Origin: Chitinophaga fulva
Lineage (GTDB): Bacteria; Bacteroidota; Bacteroidia; Chitinophagales; Chitinophagaceae
DNA: 64,000 nt
Direction: 5' to 3'
Assembly (NCBI RefSeq): GCF_012927205.1
Contig: NZ_JABBGC010000001.1
Span: forward strand, 1,488,001-1,552,000
The notes beneath the pieces are model-generated. The model saw only the letters and a list, made by a program, of their open reading frames with translations, had not been told where the DNA came from and ran no database searches. Of the stretch, positions 7,851 through 17,024 are shown piece after piece; the stretch's first letter is position 1, and each line of letters starts with the position of its first letter. Made by a program: the position numbers and the translations under genes.

Positions 7851-8300
7851 TTATTTGATGGCGATTCGCCGGCCACGGTTCACCGGCCAGTCCTGCTGCA
7901 TTTCCGAAATATAGCTATGTGCGCTTTTTTCGCCCAATGTATCTTTTCCAATCAATCTTTTTCTGTGGACCAGTCCCCAGGCCAGTAGTTCGAAGATGGC
8001 TTTTTCCAATGTCCTGCCGTAATCTGTTAATGTATATTCCACTGTAACAGGACGTGTGTTCAATACCGTTCGGGTCACCAGTTGATTTGATTCCATTTCG
8101 CGCAATTCCTTTGTCAGCGTTTTGGCTGATATGCCAGGCACATGCCTTACAATATCCAGGAAACAAAGGCTGCCTTGCTGCATCAATACGCACAAAACCG
8201 GGATTTTCCATTTGCCCGACAGCATAGATACAGCATCCATAATGGCAAGTCGATTATAAGAACATTCTGCAATTTGTTCAACACAGTCTTTCTTCTTCAT
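7851..8300 (-). CDS. HxlR-family transcriptional regulator
   Basis: The 149-residue protein has the family signature ECSYNRLAIMDAVSMLSGKWKIPVLCVL (residues 12-39), including the N-terminal Cys at 13 that in several relatives senses electrophiles or oxidants. The winged helix continues with FLDIVRHVPGISAKTLTKELREME and a YTLTDYGRTLEKAI wing. It is divergent from the oxidoreductase gene at 8437, a very common arrangement in which HxlR controls its neighbour. An inverted repeat lies between them (8341-8382). Confidence 0.9.
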   Translation of the reverse strand: MKKKDCVEQIAECSYNRLAIMDAVSMLSGKWKIPVLCVLMQQGSLCFLDIVRHVPGISAKTLTKELREMESNQLVTRTVLNTRPVTVEYTLTDYGRTLEKAIFELLAWGLVHRKRLIGKDTLGEKSAHSYISEMQQDWPVNRGRRIAIK

Positions 8301-8340
8301 ATAACACTGTTAATATGTTGACAAGTTATTCATTATTTTG

Positions 8341-8382
8341 ATCGGTTACCCATCAGTAATCAGTTGCCTGAAGGTAACCGAT
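8341..8382. promoter_or_regulatory. Inverted-repeat operator between HxlR and oxidoreductase genes
   Basis: ATCGGTTACC (8341-8350) and GGTAACCGAT (8373-8382) are perfect 10-bp arms separated by 22 bp. They sit 41 bp from the HxlR start and upstream of the -7 element for the 8437 gene. The position suggests binding by the HxlR protein. The same GGTAACCGAT half-site recurs at 17691-17700. Confidence 0.6.
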
Positions 8383-8406
8383 GCCTGCCACAGCCCCCTG
8401 CCGAAA

Positions 8407-8414
8407 TACCTTTG
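8407..8414 (+). promoter_or_regulatory. -7 element for the oxidoreductase gene
   Basis: TACCTTTG matches TAnnTTTG, 22 bp before the ATG at 8437. No matching -33 TTTG was found at the usual distance, which fits regulated expression. Confidence 0.5.
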
Positions 8415-8436
8415 GGCTTGATTAAAACCCAATATT

Positions 8437-9360
8437 ATGTCAGTTAAAGTAATAAGTATTAAAGCATTTGGAGGGCCCGAAGAGCTGAATGTAACAACAG
8501 TTGAACCCGTTAGAGCAGGTGCAGGCCAGGTGCTGATAGCAGTAGAAGCCTGTGGTGTTGGATTAGTAGATGTATTTTTCAGAAAGGGGGTAATCCCAGG
8601 TCTTTCCCCGATAGGATTGGTGCCGGGGGTGGAGGTATCAGGGACAGTTATAGACGGTGCTGCGGAATGGATAGGAAAACGCGTATTTGCCAAAGTAGAT
8701 AAGGGCGGTTATACAGAGCAGCTTATTGCCAATGTCACCAATATCGCTGAAATACCTGATGCATTATCTTCAGAGGCAGCCGTTGCATTGGGTATTAACG
8801 CACTGGTAGCACATTTCTCTTTATTACAGGGACGCTGCGGAAAAGAGGAACAGGTATTGGTGAGAGGTGCCGGCGGCGGAATAGGCACCATGACGGCACA
8901 GTTGGCAAAGCTTGGCGGTGCGCAGGTAACAGCATCAACTACCTCACCTGAAAAGCGCTCCATGCTAACAGCATTAGGTGTGCGGCAATTTGATAACGGG
9001 TATCAGGAGTATGATGTGATCATTGATACCGTTGCAGGAAATGAGGTAACATCTTTCTTTAACAGGCTGAAGCCCAATGGCCGTTATGTGCTTAATGGTG
9101 TAGCCGGTGGTTTTCCTCTACCCGATTTTGCGATGCCGATGGTGACATCGTTCCAAAAATCTCTCGCAATTTCATTCCTTAGTCTTAATTCCATTGCCGA
9201 TAGCCTGTTGATGACTGCTATGACAGATATATTTATGCTGGCAGTACAGGGTAAAATCACTCCGGTAATTGACAAGGTTTACCTGCTGACAGAAGCGGTC
9301 AGCGCCCATCAAAGACTGGAGTCCGGTAAAGTGTTTGGGAAAATAGTGCTGAAAGTTTAA
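8437..9360 (+). CDS. Zinc-independent MDR oxidoreductase (quinone oxidoreductase-like)
   Basis: The 307-residue protein has the medium-chain dehydrogenase layout. An N-terminal GroES-like domain (residues 1-120) contains GVGLVDVFFRKGVIPGL and PGVEVSGTV. A Rossmann domain has the NADPH motif RGAGGGIGTMTAQLAK at 143-158. The catalytic and structural zinc cysteines of true alcohol dehydrogenases are absent, as in quinone oxidoreductases (QOR). It likely reduces quinones or other electrophilic carbonyls with NADPH. Divergent from, and probably controlled by, the HxlR regulator at 7851. Confidence 0.88.
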   Translation: MSVKVISIKAFGGPEELNVTTVEPVRAGAGQVLIAVEACGVGLVDVFFRKGVIPGLSPIGLVPGVEVSGTVIDGAAEWIGKRVFAKVDKGGYTEQLIANVTNIAEIPDALSSEAAVALGINALVAHFSLLQGRCGKEEQVLVRGAGGGIGTMTAQLAKLGGAQVTASTTSPEKRSMLTALGVRQFDNGYQEYDVIIDTVAGNEVTSFFNRLKPNGRYVLNGVAGGFPLPDFAMPMVTSFQKSLAISFLSLNSIADSLLMTAMTDIFMLAVQGKITPVIDKVYLLTEAVSAHQRLESGKVFGKIVLKV

Positions 9361-9456
9361 TTCTGGATATTGTTTTTATCAGGAATCCTTACTGTATAGA
9401 TGTAGCCGGTAGCCATTCGTGTCTGTGTAAAAAGCCCGACCCTGGCTATTTAATAG

Positions 9457-9489
9457 AAAGCCTCCGGTACATAGCCGGGAGGCTTTTTT
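9457..9489 (+). terminator. Terminator of the oxidoreductase gene
   Basis: The stem AAAGCCTCC / GGAGGCTTT has an internal GC-rich loop and is followed by a run of T. It lies 97 bp after the stop at 9360. Confidence 0.85.
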
Positions 9490-9546
9490 GTGTTCGCTGT
9501 CTTTTAATATACTGAAATTAAACTTCAGCAAAAAATGTTATTCATG

Positions 9547-9576
9547 TTTGTTTAATCAACTGATCCCCTACATTTG
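9547..9576 (+). promoter_or_regulatory. Promoter of the LecA-like gene
   Basis: TTTG at 9547-9550, an 18-bp spacer and TACATTTG at 9569-9576 give an almost ideal Bacteroidota promoter. The resulting leader would be about 125 nt and contains the direct repeats at 9604-9634. Confidence 0.7.
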
Positions 9577-9603
9577 TAACTACAAATGGAACCCCTTTAA
9601 TTT

Positions 9604-9634
9604 ATTTAAGCCTCAAAAATATTTAAGCCTCAAA
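9604..9634 (+). repeat. Tandem 14-bp direct repeat in the leader
   Basis: ATTTAAGCCTCAAA occurs at 9604-9617 and again at 9621-9634, with a 3-bp spacer (17-bp period). It lies between the promoter and the gene at 9707, within the expected untranslated leader. Confidence 0.7.
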
Positions 9635-9706
9635 TAATCGAAGGCCCTTGCGCATACATACGCTGCTTCCTCACAATTTTAAATAATCATTTAAAACTTA
9701 AACGAA

Positions 9707-11791
9707 ATGCAACGTGTAGAAAAAAAAGCCCCAGAAAAAAAAGCCCCCTCCACTACCTCGGGGTTTCAATTCAGGACACCTGCAGACATCCAGGATTTTG
9801 CAAGTGACCCGTCAAAACAAAACATGATGAACAGTCTATGGAGTAACAACCTGGATGGATTCATACAACAAGGCATGTTGAATAATCCCTGGAATACAAC
9901 CAACACACCCCCTACAACCAATTATTACAACCCCATCGACAACAATCCACCAAGCCAGGCCGCCAATATTCAATGGCTGGCGTTCCCGGGAAGGCTGGAG
10001 CATAATTTCCCAAGTGCAACACAGGACCAGTTGTATCAGATGGCTGATACCGGATCAATGCCCGGACAAATATCTAATGACCCCTGTGGTACCGGGCAGA
10101 ACGTAGCCTATTTCCCTTATGGCCCCAGAGGTTGGCAGGATGAATATTGTGAATGGGCTGTTACCCGGAATGCTGCGGGAAAAATTACGCGGATTGACTT
10201 CACCTGCGAAAACCCTGAATACTGGAACACCTTGTGGATGGTGGACCCCAACAAGGTACTGGCACTGTATCAGACTATCCTGGATAAGCCTCAGATCACT
10301 TTGCAGGACCTGTCAGTATCTGGTATCGTGAATCCCATCACCAATCAGCCGGTATACAACCCATTGAACAAATGGAACAGCGGAACAGTATCTAACACCA
10401 CTACAGGTGGCGCCATACATCTGACCAGTACGCCCAACACCATACAAACCGAAATAGGCCTGGCCACCACATCCGGCATCCAGCGCTTCAACCCGCCACC
10501 TCCACCGCCTACTACCAATACGATGTGGCCATCTGCACAATTCAACAATTTAATTTGTGTGGGCCAGTTTGGTCAGCGGTACCGTAACAGCGACCCTAAT
10601 ATAGGCGGTACCGTCAATAATTTCGTTACGCAAGGCTTTATGGTGACCCTGGCAGATCCTCCGGGGCTCTACATTCAAATGCCGAATTTCTCCGCCTACA
10701 AAACACCTGATGGCACCGATCCGTCCACTTTCTGGACAATTAAACGTGGCAGCAAAACGCTCACTGACCAGTCTGGTAACCCCCTGCCCGGCAATTTTAT
10801 CCTGCATGCTGTGTATGAAGTGCCGGCCAGTAAAGGTTATACAGTAGGCGATATTACTATTTCAAATGTGCCTATCAACTGGGGATCCCAGGTGGCATAC
10901 ACCTTCAAAATGCAAATTGTTGCCAGTGCTTATCAGGGTACCACTCCCCAGGGATATGAACCGGTAGGTGATACCCCTCCTGCCCAAACATTTGCACAAC
11001 CGCTTCAGCTCTTTTACAAAAACTATTTTGATACTTTATATAACACCAATGTTCCTAACCCGGTTAACAATCCCATTCCATTATTAAGTAACAGTACGTA
11101 TGTGCCTTCATACATTAATGTTGGTACTACAGCTGCCAGCATGGTAGTGGTGGTGGGCACCTGCACCGCGAAGGAGAACCAGCCGGCCACCTATCCTTCG
11201 GTTACCTTCGACGATCCCAATATCACTGCGCAGGTAACTGCTGTAAAAGAAAATGTTACCTATGCTATACCGGGTAACAGCCAGCCCAGTACTAATACAG
11301 CGTTGTATATCACGGTTGCCGTTGGCGCCAATGCAACACCCGGGCAACATGGTGTTTTTGTTACCAATGTTGGCCAGCAACGTCAGGCAGCTATGCCTGC
11401 GCTGTTTATGGTGTCGCCCGTAACGGTACAGGCCAATATTGCATGGCAGAATACCGGTGTAGTGCTCACCGCAGCCAATAAGGCCACCATAAAATATGCA
11501 TCGGGCTTGTGGACCGCCAACCCGCAGGATAACGGAGGCCAGCTGTACGATGCCGCCGGTAATCCGGTCTTCATCCCCGCCAAGCAAGGCTACACGATGC
11601 CTGGACAGAATGAAGGCGCACTCATAGGCAGAGTAGGCAGTACCGTTTTCCTGGTTGGCATGAACGCTACCGTTCCCGCCAACCTTAGCGGCGAGATACA
11701 ATTATGTATCAATGATGATCTGAACGGACAATATGGCGCCGGATTAACGGATAACATAGGGTCTATCTCCGTTGTCATTGGTGTGAGCTGA
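9707..11791 (+). CDS. Large protein with C-terminal PA-IL (LecA)-like lectin domain
   Basis: The 694-residue product has no signal peptide; it starts with a charged Lys/Pro stretch. Residues about 85-255 form an unrecognised domain with three cysteines and the stretches GWQDEYCEW, FTCENPEYW and NPLNKWN. Then come a proline string (PPPPPP near 275), beta-rich segments, and an Ig/IPT-like part (about 475-575). Residues 578-694 resemble the Pseudomonas galactophilic lectin PA-IL: AWQNTGVVLTAANKATIKY, LWTANP, IPAKQGYTMPGQNEGALIGRVG, INDDLNGQYG and GSISVVIG. The ND....YG stretch matches the calcium/sugar loop. It may bind galactose-like sugars. The enzyme activity of the N-terminal part, if any, is unknown. 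The next gene encodes a heme protein in the same direction. Confidence 0.75.
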   Translation: MQRVEKKAPEKKAPSTTSGFQFRTPADIQDFASDPSKQNMMNSLWSNNLDGFIQQGMLNNPWNTTNTPPTTNYYNPIDNNPPSQAANIQWLAFPGRLEHNFPSATQDQLYQMADTGSMPGQISNDPCGTGQNVAYFPYGPRGWQDEYCEWAVTRNAAGKITRIDFTCENPEYWNTLWMVDPNKVLALYQTILDKPQITLQDLSVSGIVNPITNQPVYNPLNKWNSGTVSNTTTGGAIHLTSTPNTIQTEIGLATTSGIQRFNPPPPPPTTNTMWPSAQFNNLICVGQFGQRYRNSDPNIGGTVNNFVTQGFMVTLADPPGLYIQMPNFSAYKTPDGTDPSTFWTIKRGSKTLTDQSGNPLPGNFILHAVYEVPASKGYTVGDITISNVPINWGSQVAYTFKMQIVASAYQGTTPQGYEPVGDTPPAQTFAQPLQLFYKNYFDTLYNTNVPNPVNNPIPLLSNSTYVPSYINVGTTAASMVVVVGTCTAKENQPATYPSVTFDDPNITAQVTAVKENVTYAIPGNSQPSTNTALYITVAVGANATPGQHGVFVTNVGQQRQAAMPALFMVSPVTVQANIAWQNTGVVLTAANKATIKYASGLWTANPQDNGGQLYDAAGNPVFIPAKQGYTMPGQNEGALIGRVGSTVFLVGMNATVPANLSGEIQLCINDDLNGQYGAGLTDNIGSISVVIGVS

Positions 11792-11827
11792 ATGATGTGA
11801 AACATCACGTTGTCAGATCGATAAATG

Positions 11828-11860
11828 AGAGAGGCACATATGCTTAATGTGTGCCTCTCT
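11828..11860 (+). repeat. Hairpin between the LecA-like and heme-protein genes
   Basis: AGAGAGGCAC (11828-11837) and GTGCCTCTCT (11851-11860) form a 10-bp perfect stem. No T run follows, so it may be an RNA-processing or partial-termination hairpin that sets the ratio of the two gene products. Confidence 0.6.
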
Positions 11861-11895
11861 GGTTATAAGCACTCCCTCATTTAAATCCTGCAAAA

Positions 11896-13359
11896 ATGAA
11901 AAGATCTGTTACTATCTTCATTATCACTGGTGCGGTTTTATTTATCACCCAACACTTTATAACAGCTTTCAAGCCGGGAAATGCGCTGCGGTCAATGAAC
12001 ACCTGCAACTGTAACGCTAATTCTCCTCTTTACAATATTGTCATTCAATTCAACAACCAGGTGCCTGGCGATCTCCCGGCATTTAATAATCAATCCCAGG
12101 CAAATTGTTTTGCCTGGCAGGAGTTCATTTCTTTGAACTGGCCGGTTAACCCCTCCGGGTATTTTGGAGCTCCCGGGGACACTACACCTGTCAGCTGGGA
12201 AAAATATATGCCCATAGAGGTGCTATTCCCACCAGACGGAGCAAGGCCATCTTCCTGGGGTACGCTTGTTTCTCCGAAGTATGCCGCCAGGTTTAAAACA
12301 CAAAAATTGTTGATGAACCCAACTAAAACGAAACTTTTAACTTTCACCACCAAGTTTGCGCTCGATACCACGTTTGGCATGGACCCTGATCAGGCAGCGC
12401 CTTTTGGCAAGCCCAACTGGCTGGGCGCTCAGAATAACACCAATGTATGGTATGAGATCAAGCTGAATAAAGATTATTATGATTTTGTCATCAGGAACGG
12501 CTATTACAATGCCGTCACACAGCATGATTCGGCGAAAAACGGCGTCCCGCTTAATTTCCCGCAAGGTGTGTATAACGGCCCTGTAGGGGCTATAGAAGTA
12601 AAAGCCGCATGGATGGAAGTGGATAGCATTCAATCACCTAAATGGCAGCGATATAAACTCTCCCAGGCTACAGTATTTGATTCTGCCACGGGGAAACTAA
12701 GAGAAACCACGGTAGCGTTGGTTGGCTTGCATATCCTGCATAAAACACAGAATCAACCCACCTGGGTATGGGCTACTTTTGAACAGGTAGATAATGTGCC
12801 AGACGCCAACAGTAAAACAACTCCGCCATACGGATATAATTTCTATAGCGCGAATTGTACGCCCCGCCAGGTAAACCTGAATGGAGGAGGTACGGCAACC
12901 GTGAGTTGTACAACCAATATTTCGCCCCCCTATTACCTGTCACAGGCGGCACCGGTACCTATACAGGTTGCCCGGTTAAACCCGATCGATCCGACAGATG
13001 CCGTACCTATCAACGATAGTATGCAAAGCAATATCAGGAAGTTTTATCCTAAATCTGTTTTTCAGTATTATGAACTGGTAGACGTTATCTGGTCACAAAC
13101 GTTGCAGCCAGACAAGACAACGCCCATTCAGGCGCCGTTTCCGCTAAATACGTCCGCTATGCTGAGTGGTGCCCATATAGTGGCCAATACCACCCTGGAG
13201 AGCTATGTGCAAACGACCAACACCTGCTTTAGCTGTCATAAATACAGTACCATTGCGTCTTATCCGGCAGATTCCGTGAACAATAATATCTTCGGCGATT
13301 TTAGTTTCGCAATATCTGCCGCTCAATACCCCTCACTAAAGGCTAAGAAAAAACGATAA
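11896..13359 (+). CDS. Secreted protein with a single c-type heme site
   Basis: The 487-residue protein starts with a signal peptide (MKRSVTIFIITGAVLFITQHF). Near its C-terminus it carries one CxxCH heme-attachment motif, TCFSCHKYS, with Cys 444, Cys 447 and His 448. The long middle part contains CFAWQEFISLNWPVNPSGYFG and a WMEVDSIQSPKWQRYK segment, which I do not recognise as a named domain. A terminal, isolated CxxCH after a large beta-rich region suggests an electron-transfer tail on a periplasmic or surface protein. It sits 104 bp behind the LecA-like gene and probably shares its promoter. Substrate unknown. Confidence 0.75.
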   Translation: MKRSVTIFIITGAVLFITQHFITAFKPGNALRSMNTCNCNANSPLYNIVIQFNNQVPGDLPAFNNQSQANCFAWQEFISLNWPVNPSGYFGAPGDTTPVSWEKYMPIEVLFPPDGARPSSWGTLVSPKYAARFKTQKLLMNPTKTKLLTFTTKFALDTTFGMDPDQAAPFGKPNWLGAQNNTNVWYEIKLNKDYYDFVIRNGYYNAVTQHDSAKNGVPLNFPQGVYNGPVGAIEVKAAWMEVDSIQSPKWQRYKLSQATVFDSATGKLRETTVALVGLHILHKTQNQPTWVWATFEQVDNVPDANSKTTPPYGYNFYSANCTPRQVNLNGGGTATVSCTTNISPPYYLSQAAPVPIQVARLNPIDPTDAVPINDSMQSNIRKFYPKSVFQYYELVDVIWSQTLQPDKTTPIQAPFPLNTSAMLSGAHIVANTTLESYVQTTNTCFSCHKYSTIASYPADSVNNNIFGDFSFAISAAQYPSLKAKKKR

Positions 13360-13389
13360 TTTCTTGCAGCGATTCTCAACTACCAAACG

Positions 13390-13432
13390 GAGGAAGCCTT
13401 ACAGCTCTTTACTGTAAGGCTTCCTCGTTTTT
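13390..13432 (+). terminator. Terminator of the LecA-like/heme-protein operon
   Basis: A 15-bp perfect stem (GAGGAAGCCTTACAG / CTGTAAGGCTTCCTC) with a 7-nt loop is followed by GTTTTT. It separates this operon from the convergent barrel gene at 13446. Confidence 0.9.
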
Positions 13433-13445
13433 CTATGCCCATACT

Positions 13446-16124
13446 TTAAAATGTAAATACGTACCGCAACAGGAAAGTTCGCTGCCGCAACGGCACTACA
13501 GCTGTGCTTACCTGGCCGGCCGTTGTACTTACTTGTGTGTACAATCTCTGGTTGAGCAGGTTTGTACATTGAAACTCAAAATAACTTTTTTGCTTTGGCA
13601 AGGCATACCTGATTTCCGCATCTAAAAAATGGCTGTTAACAGGCTGCCAACCCGATTGATGGTAAGCAACCAGTTGATAGGAAGCATTGTAAGAGAGCCG
13701 GTCGTTTAACTGTTGACGCCACTTGGCATTAAGCCGGGTAAGCGCTGTACGGTTTTTTGACTCCGCTTTATTGCCTTTGCCCTGCTCATTGATAAACAGC
13801 CGCTTTTCGCCTGTAAGGGAAAGTGTACCCTTTTGAAACAGTTTCTTTTCTGCAGAAACCGACAGGCTCGCGTTATAGGCATGATAGGCCAGAATAGCGT
13901 TATTATAGTAATTGTTGCCTTTTTGCAATCCAGCACTGCCATTCGCCGATACACTGGCCGCTATACCAAAAATATATTTGGATACGCCACTACCCAGCGT
14001 ATACCCGTCTGCAATATTTTTAAAATCCATCGCGGTAGATCTTGTGATGCCACTATCCAGCGTATAGGCCTTGATGTAGTTTTGACGGGTCCTGTTGTAG
14101 GATAGGTTAATATAGTAAAAGAGAATCTGAAGCGGTTGGCGATAGCTATACCGGAAGCTATAACTATTCATATCCGTCTTTGGCAATGGAGTGGTGTTGG
14201 CATTAAAAGACCGGTAGTTTTCCAGGATACTGCCGGTATAAATATCACTTACCTGGCCCGGCATTGCCTGCTGTGCGTACCTGGCGGAAACCTCCCCATA
14301 TCTACCGGTTTTGGTGGTGAACTGTGCCAGCGGGTTTAGCAGAAAGTAACTTTTTTCAATGGCAGCACCAGTGGGGAGTGTATAATCCACCCGGCAATAA
14401 CCAGGCGTTGTGGCTATTGTAAAAGAGCCTTTTTTCAAGGGATATATCGCTGACAGTTTTCCATACAGCATCCGCGTGTGAAAGGCAATATCGTTTTTAA
14501 ATGACGGTCCTGCTGCAGTTGCTGCATAAGAACTGTCTGTTTTATACAGGTCGGTTTGAAGCCGGTTGGCGTGATAAGACAAGCCGGCAGATACAGAAAA
14601 GACCCACTGGGAGAGTTTGGTCTTGAAGGTAACAGACTGGTCAATGTAAGTGTTGGTCGAATGTACCTGCTGATCTAATTTGATGTAATCTATACTATCA
14701 TTTATGATGTCTTTATGTACCCCTGGCAAAACGGTTAAATTTTCGTTAGCGGTGTAATACTGTAGTATAGATGAATATTGAAGTATGTTTTGGGTGCCCA
14801 GCGCTTTAATGAGGACCGTCTCATTGCTGATGGAAGTATTCTTCGTTGGCTGCCTTTGGTTTAACATCTGGCCGTTTTGAATAGTGGCGCCGGTCCGGTC
14901 CCATTTGGGTATGTCCAGCCTGGAGATAGATTTTACATAGGCGCTTTTACTGTTTTTTTCAAGTTGTGCGCCTATCTGCCATTGATGAAGCTGATATATG
15001 TTATCCTGTTTTTCATCATAGCTAATGGTGTCTGCACCAGGAAAAAAATAGCTGGTTGAAATATCGGTCCCGTATTTTCTTTTCAGCTGAAGACCAGCGA
15101 TGTTTATCCGTAGACCCCAATCCTGCTTTAGTTTGAACAAGGTGTGGGTATTGATGGCATTGTCATTATTTTTTAAATAGTACTTTTCATCCATCATGGC
15201 TGGCGCCGTTTCGCTCCCCATAGAAAGGTAAGACTGAGATTTTTTTAGCGTAGCTTCATTATTGTCGAAAGATACCCCTACCTCTTCGTTTTCGTTGAGC
15301 AGGTTTTTACCGGTATTGTTTGTTTTAAGTGTATTGATAGATAGAATTTTCCTTTTGAACATAAGGCTGCTAAGCTCTCCGACATAGCTTTCATTTCCTG
15401 CGCCTGCAACGGCATTGTTGACAAATGTGGCTTTCGCTGCCTTCGCCAGCTGTAGGTTGAGTGAAGTGTTATTGGCCACCACATAGCCGTTCAGCGCCTT
15501 GATAGGTTGATCGCGTTCTATTACCTGCACCTGTGTTACGGCATCTACAGGAACATTGTCGGTGGCTATTCTATACCTTCCGTCCAGGATATTATTGCCG
15601 TCAATATATACGTTGGTAATGGGTTTCCCGTTATAGCTGATAGCGCCTTTCTCATCTATCTGTATGCCGGGAAGCCGCCCTATAAGATCACCAATGACGC
15701 GGTCATTTTTGTCTTTAAATGCGTTGACGTTGTATTTTAGCGTATCACTGGAAAGTGATATTTTTTTATTTGATTTTACGGTTACTTCCGGCAATTCAGT
15801 CGGGCGCTTGTTGAGTGTTACATTATACGCTTCTGTAACGGTGACGGCTATAGGTACTGTGGCCGGAAAGTACCCCATGGCTGTTATTTTGATGAATACC
15901 TTTTCTTTGCTGCTTTCAAATTTGCAATCGAAAAACCCTTTCGTGTCAGATTGCCCGAATACCAGGCCGGCGCCATTTTCGGTGACAACAGACACTGCTG
16001 CGCCGGCAACCGGTGCACCGCTGCTACCTTTTACAAAACCACGGACTGACACCGTGTTTTGAGACAATAGCAGCTTAACCGGAAAGACAAGCAGCAAAAG
16101 TATAAATAGATGCTTTGGATACAA
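13446..16124 (-). CDS. TonB-receptor-like outer-membrane barrel protein
   Basis: The 892-residue product has a signal peptide. A carboxypeptidase-regulatory-like domain (about 25-110, VRGFVKGSSGAPVAGAAVSV) follows, then a plug-like region (about 120-220; GDLIGRLPGIQIDEKG, NVYIDGNNILDGRYR), and a long beta barrel that ends in aromatic FLLRYVFTF. It belongs with the Bacteroidota outer membrane beta-barrel family related to TonB receptors, but it lacks a SusC-type signature. It starts 8 bp after the GLPGLI gene stop, a pairing seen widely in Bacteroidota. The cargo is unknown. Confidence 0.85.
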   Translation of the reverse strand: MYPKHLFILLLLVFPVKLLLSQNTVSVRGFVKGSSGAPVAGAAVSVVTENGAGLVFGQSDTKGFFDCKFESSKEKVFIKITAMGYFPATVPIAVTVTEAYNVTLNKRPTELPEVTVKSNKKISLSSDTLKYNVNAFKDKNDRVIGDLIGRLPGIQIDEKGAISYNGKPITNVYIDGNNILDGRYRIATDNVPVDAVTQVQVIERDQPIKALNGYVVANNTSLNLQLAKAAKATFVNNAVAGAGNESYVGELSSLMFKRKILSINTLKTNNTGKNLLNENEEVGVSFDNNEATLKKSQSYLSMGSETAPAMMDEKYYLKNNDNAINTHTLFKLKQDWGLRINIAGLQLKRKYGTDISTSYFFPGADTISYDEKQDNIYQLHQWQIGAQLEKNSKSAYVKSISRLDIPKWDRTGATIQNGQMLNQRQPTKNTSISNETVLIKALGTQNILQYSSILQYYTANENLTVLPGVHKDIINDSIDYIKLDQQVHSTNTYIDQSVTFKTKLSQWVFSVSAGLSYHANRLQTDLYKTDSSYAATAAGPSFKNDIAFHTRMLYGKLSAIYPLKKGSFTIATTPGYCRVDYTLPTGAAIEKSYFLLNPLAQFTTKTGRYGEVSARYAQQAMPGQVSDIYTGSILENYRSFNANTTPLPKTDMNSYSFRYSYRQPLQILFYYINLSYNRTRQNYIKAYTLDSGITRSTAMDFKNIADGYTLGSGVSKYIFGIAASVSANGSAGLQKGNNYYNNAILAYHAYNASLSVSAEKKLFQKGTLSLTGEKRLFINEQGKGNKAESKNRTALTRLNAKWRQQLNDRLSYNASYQLVAYHQSGWQPVNSHFLDAEIRYALPKQKSYFEFQCTNLLNQRLYTQVSTTAGQVSTAVVPLRQRTFLLRYVFTF

Positions 16125-16132
16125 GAGAAAGG

Positions 16133-16969
16133 CTATTTTTCTAGTTCAAGCGGATAATTGGGTGCCATTTTTTTCCTGAAGCTGCCAGTGAGAGGGAATC
16201 CGTTTACTGTTACTTTGGAGACTTTTATTTCGCTATCGGTACCACCATTGGTATTTAACCCTTCTTCATAGGCTTTTTCCATTTTGCGGTATGCTTCAGT
16301 TGTGGTAGCAACGGCATCTGCCGGGAAAGCCAGAAGCGATTGGTGCGATGGCGGAACATCCAGCAGTATTTTGGTACAGGTAAATTGTATCCGTTTATTA
16401 CTGTCAGTGGCTTCCAGGATGAGGCCGGGCAGGCCATGCAATTTCCAGGGACCGAATTTTGCAGGGATGTCGGTAGTGAACCAGGCGGTATATGCCCTTC
16501 CTTTGCAGGTGCCTGTTGCTTTCTGGCAGGTATATCCCAAAAGCTGTTTGGTGTCTTTTTCGATCTTCCAGGCAATATTTTCAAAGGACTCCCTGATCAG
16601 GTAATCGTTCTGCCTGAAGTTTTTAAGAATGTATAAGAAATCATTACCTGCTGGTGTATAGATATTGCCGCGCGTGGATGGTCGTAATACTCCCATGTCT
16701 ATCGTTCCTCCGGTAGCGCTGTAGGCCTGTTTTATTGTTGCTTGTTGGGCTGAGTCCTGCACTAAAGCGGTGTAGCTGGTATATACGCTTTTCTCTGGAT
16801 TAAAGACAAGCATAAAATCCTCGTTCCAGACATGTGTGGGGTCTGCGGTGTCCCGGATATGGGATAAACTATAGAATGCAGCACTGACGGGTGGAGGCGA
16901 TACATTCTTAAATGAATAAAAAGTGTGTAGTAACACGACTGCCGCAAATAATTTTAAATACAAACGCAT
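16133..16969 (-). CDS. GLPGLI family protein
   Basis: The 278-residue secreted protein contains the family-naming motif in WKLHGLPGLILEATD, preceded by the typical YTAWFTTDIPAKFGPW segment and a C-x-K-A pair (YTCQKATGTCKGRAY). A signal peptide is present (MRLYLKLFAAVVLLHTFYSF). GLPGLI proteins are periplasmic or surface proteins of unknown function that nearly always sit beside a TonB-receptor-like barrel, as here. It is the middle gene of a probable three-gene operon. Confidence 0.9.
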   Translation of the reverse strand: MRLYLKLFAAVVLLHTFYSFKNVSPPPVSAAFYSLSHIRDTADPTHVWNEDFMLVFNPEKSVYTSYTALVQDSAQQATIKQAYSATGGTIDMGVLRPSTRGNIYTPAGNDFLYILKNFRQNDYLIRESFENIAWKIEKDTKQLLGYTCQKATGTCKGRAYTAWFTTDIPAKFGPWKLHGLPGLILEATDSNKRIQFTCTKILLDVPPSHQSLLAFPADAVATTTEAYRKMEKAYEEGLNTNGGTDSEIKVSKVTVNGFPLTGSFRKKMAPNYPLELEK

Positions 16970-17024
16970 ATATTTTCATTTGATGTGAACAGGAAAAACC
17001 ATCCTCCTATATCCTATTTTTTAA

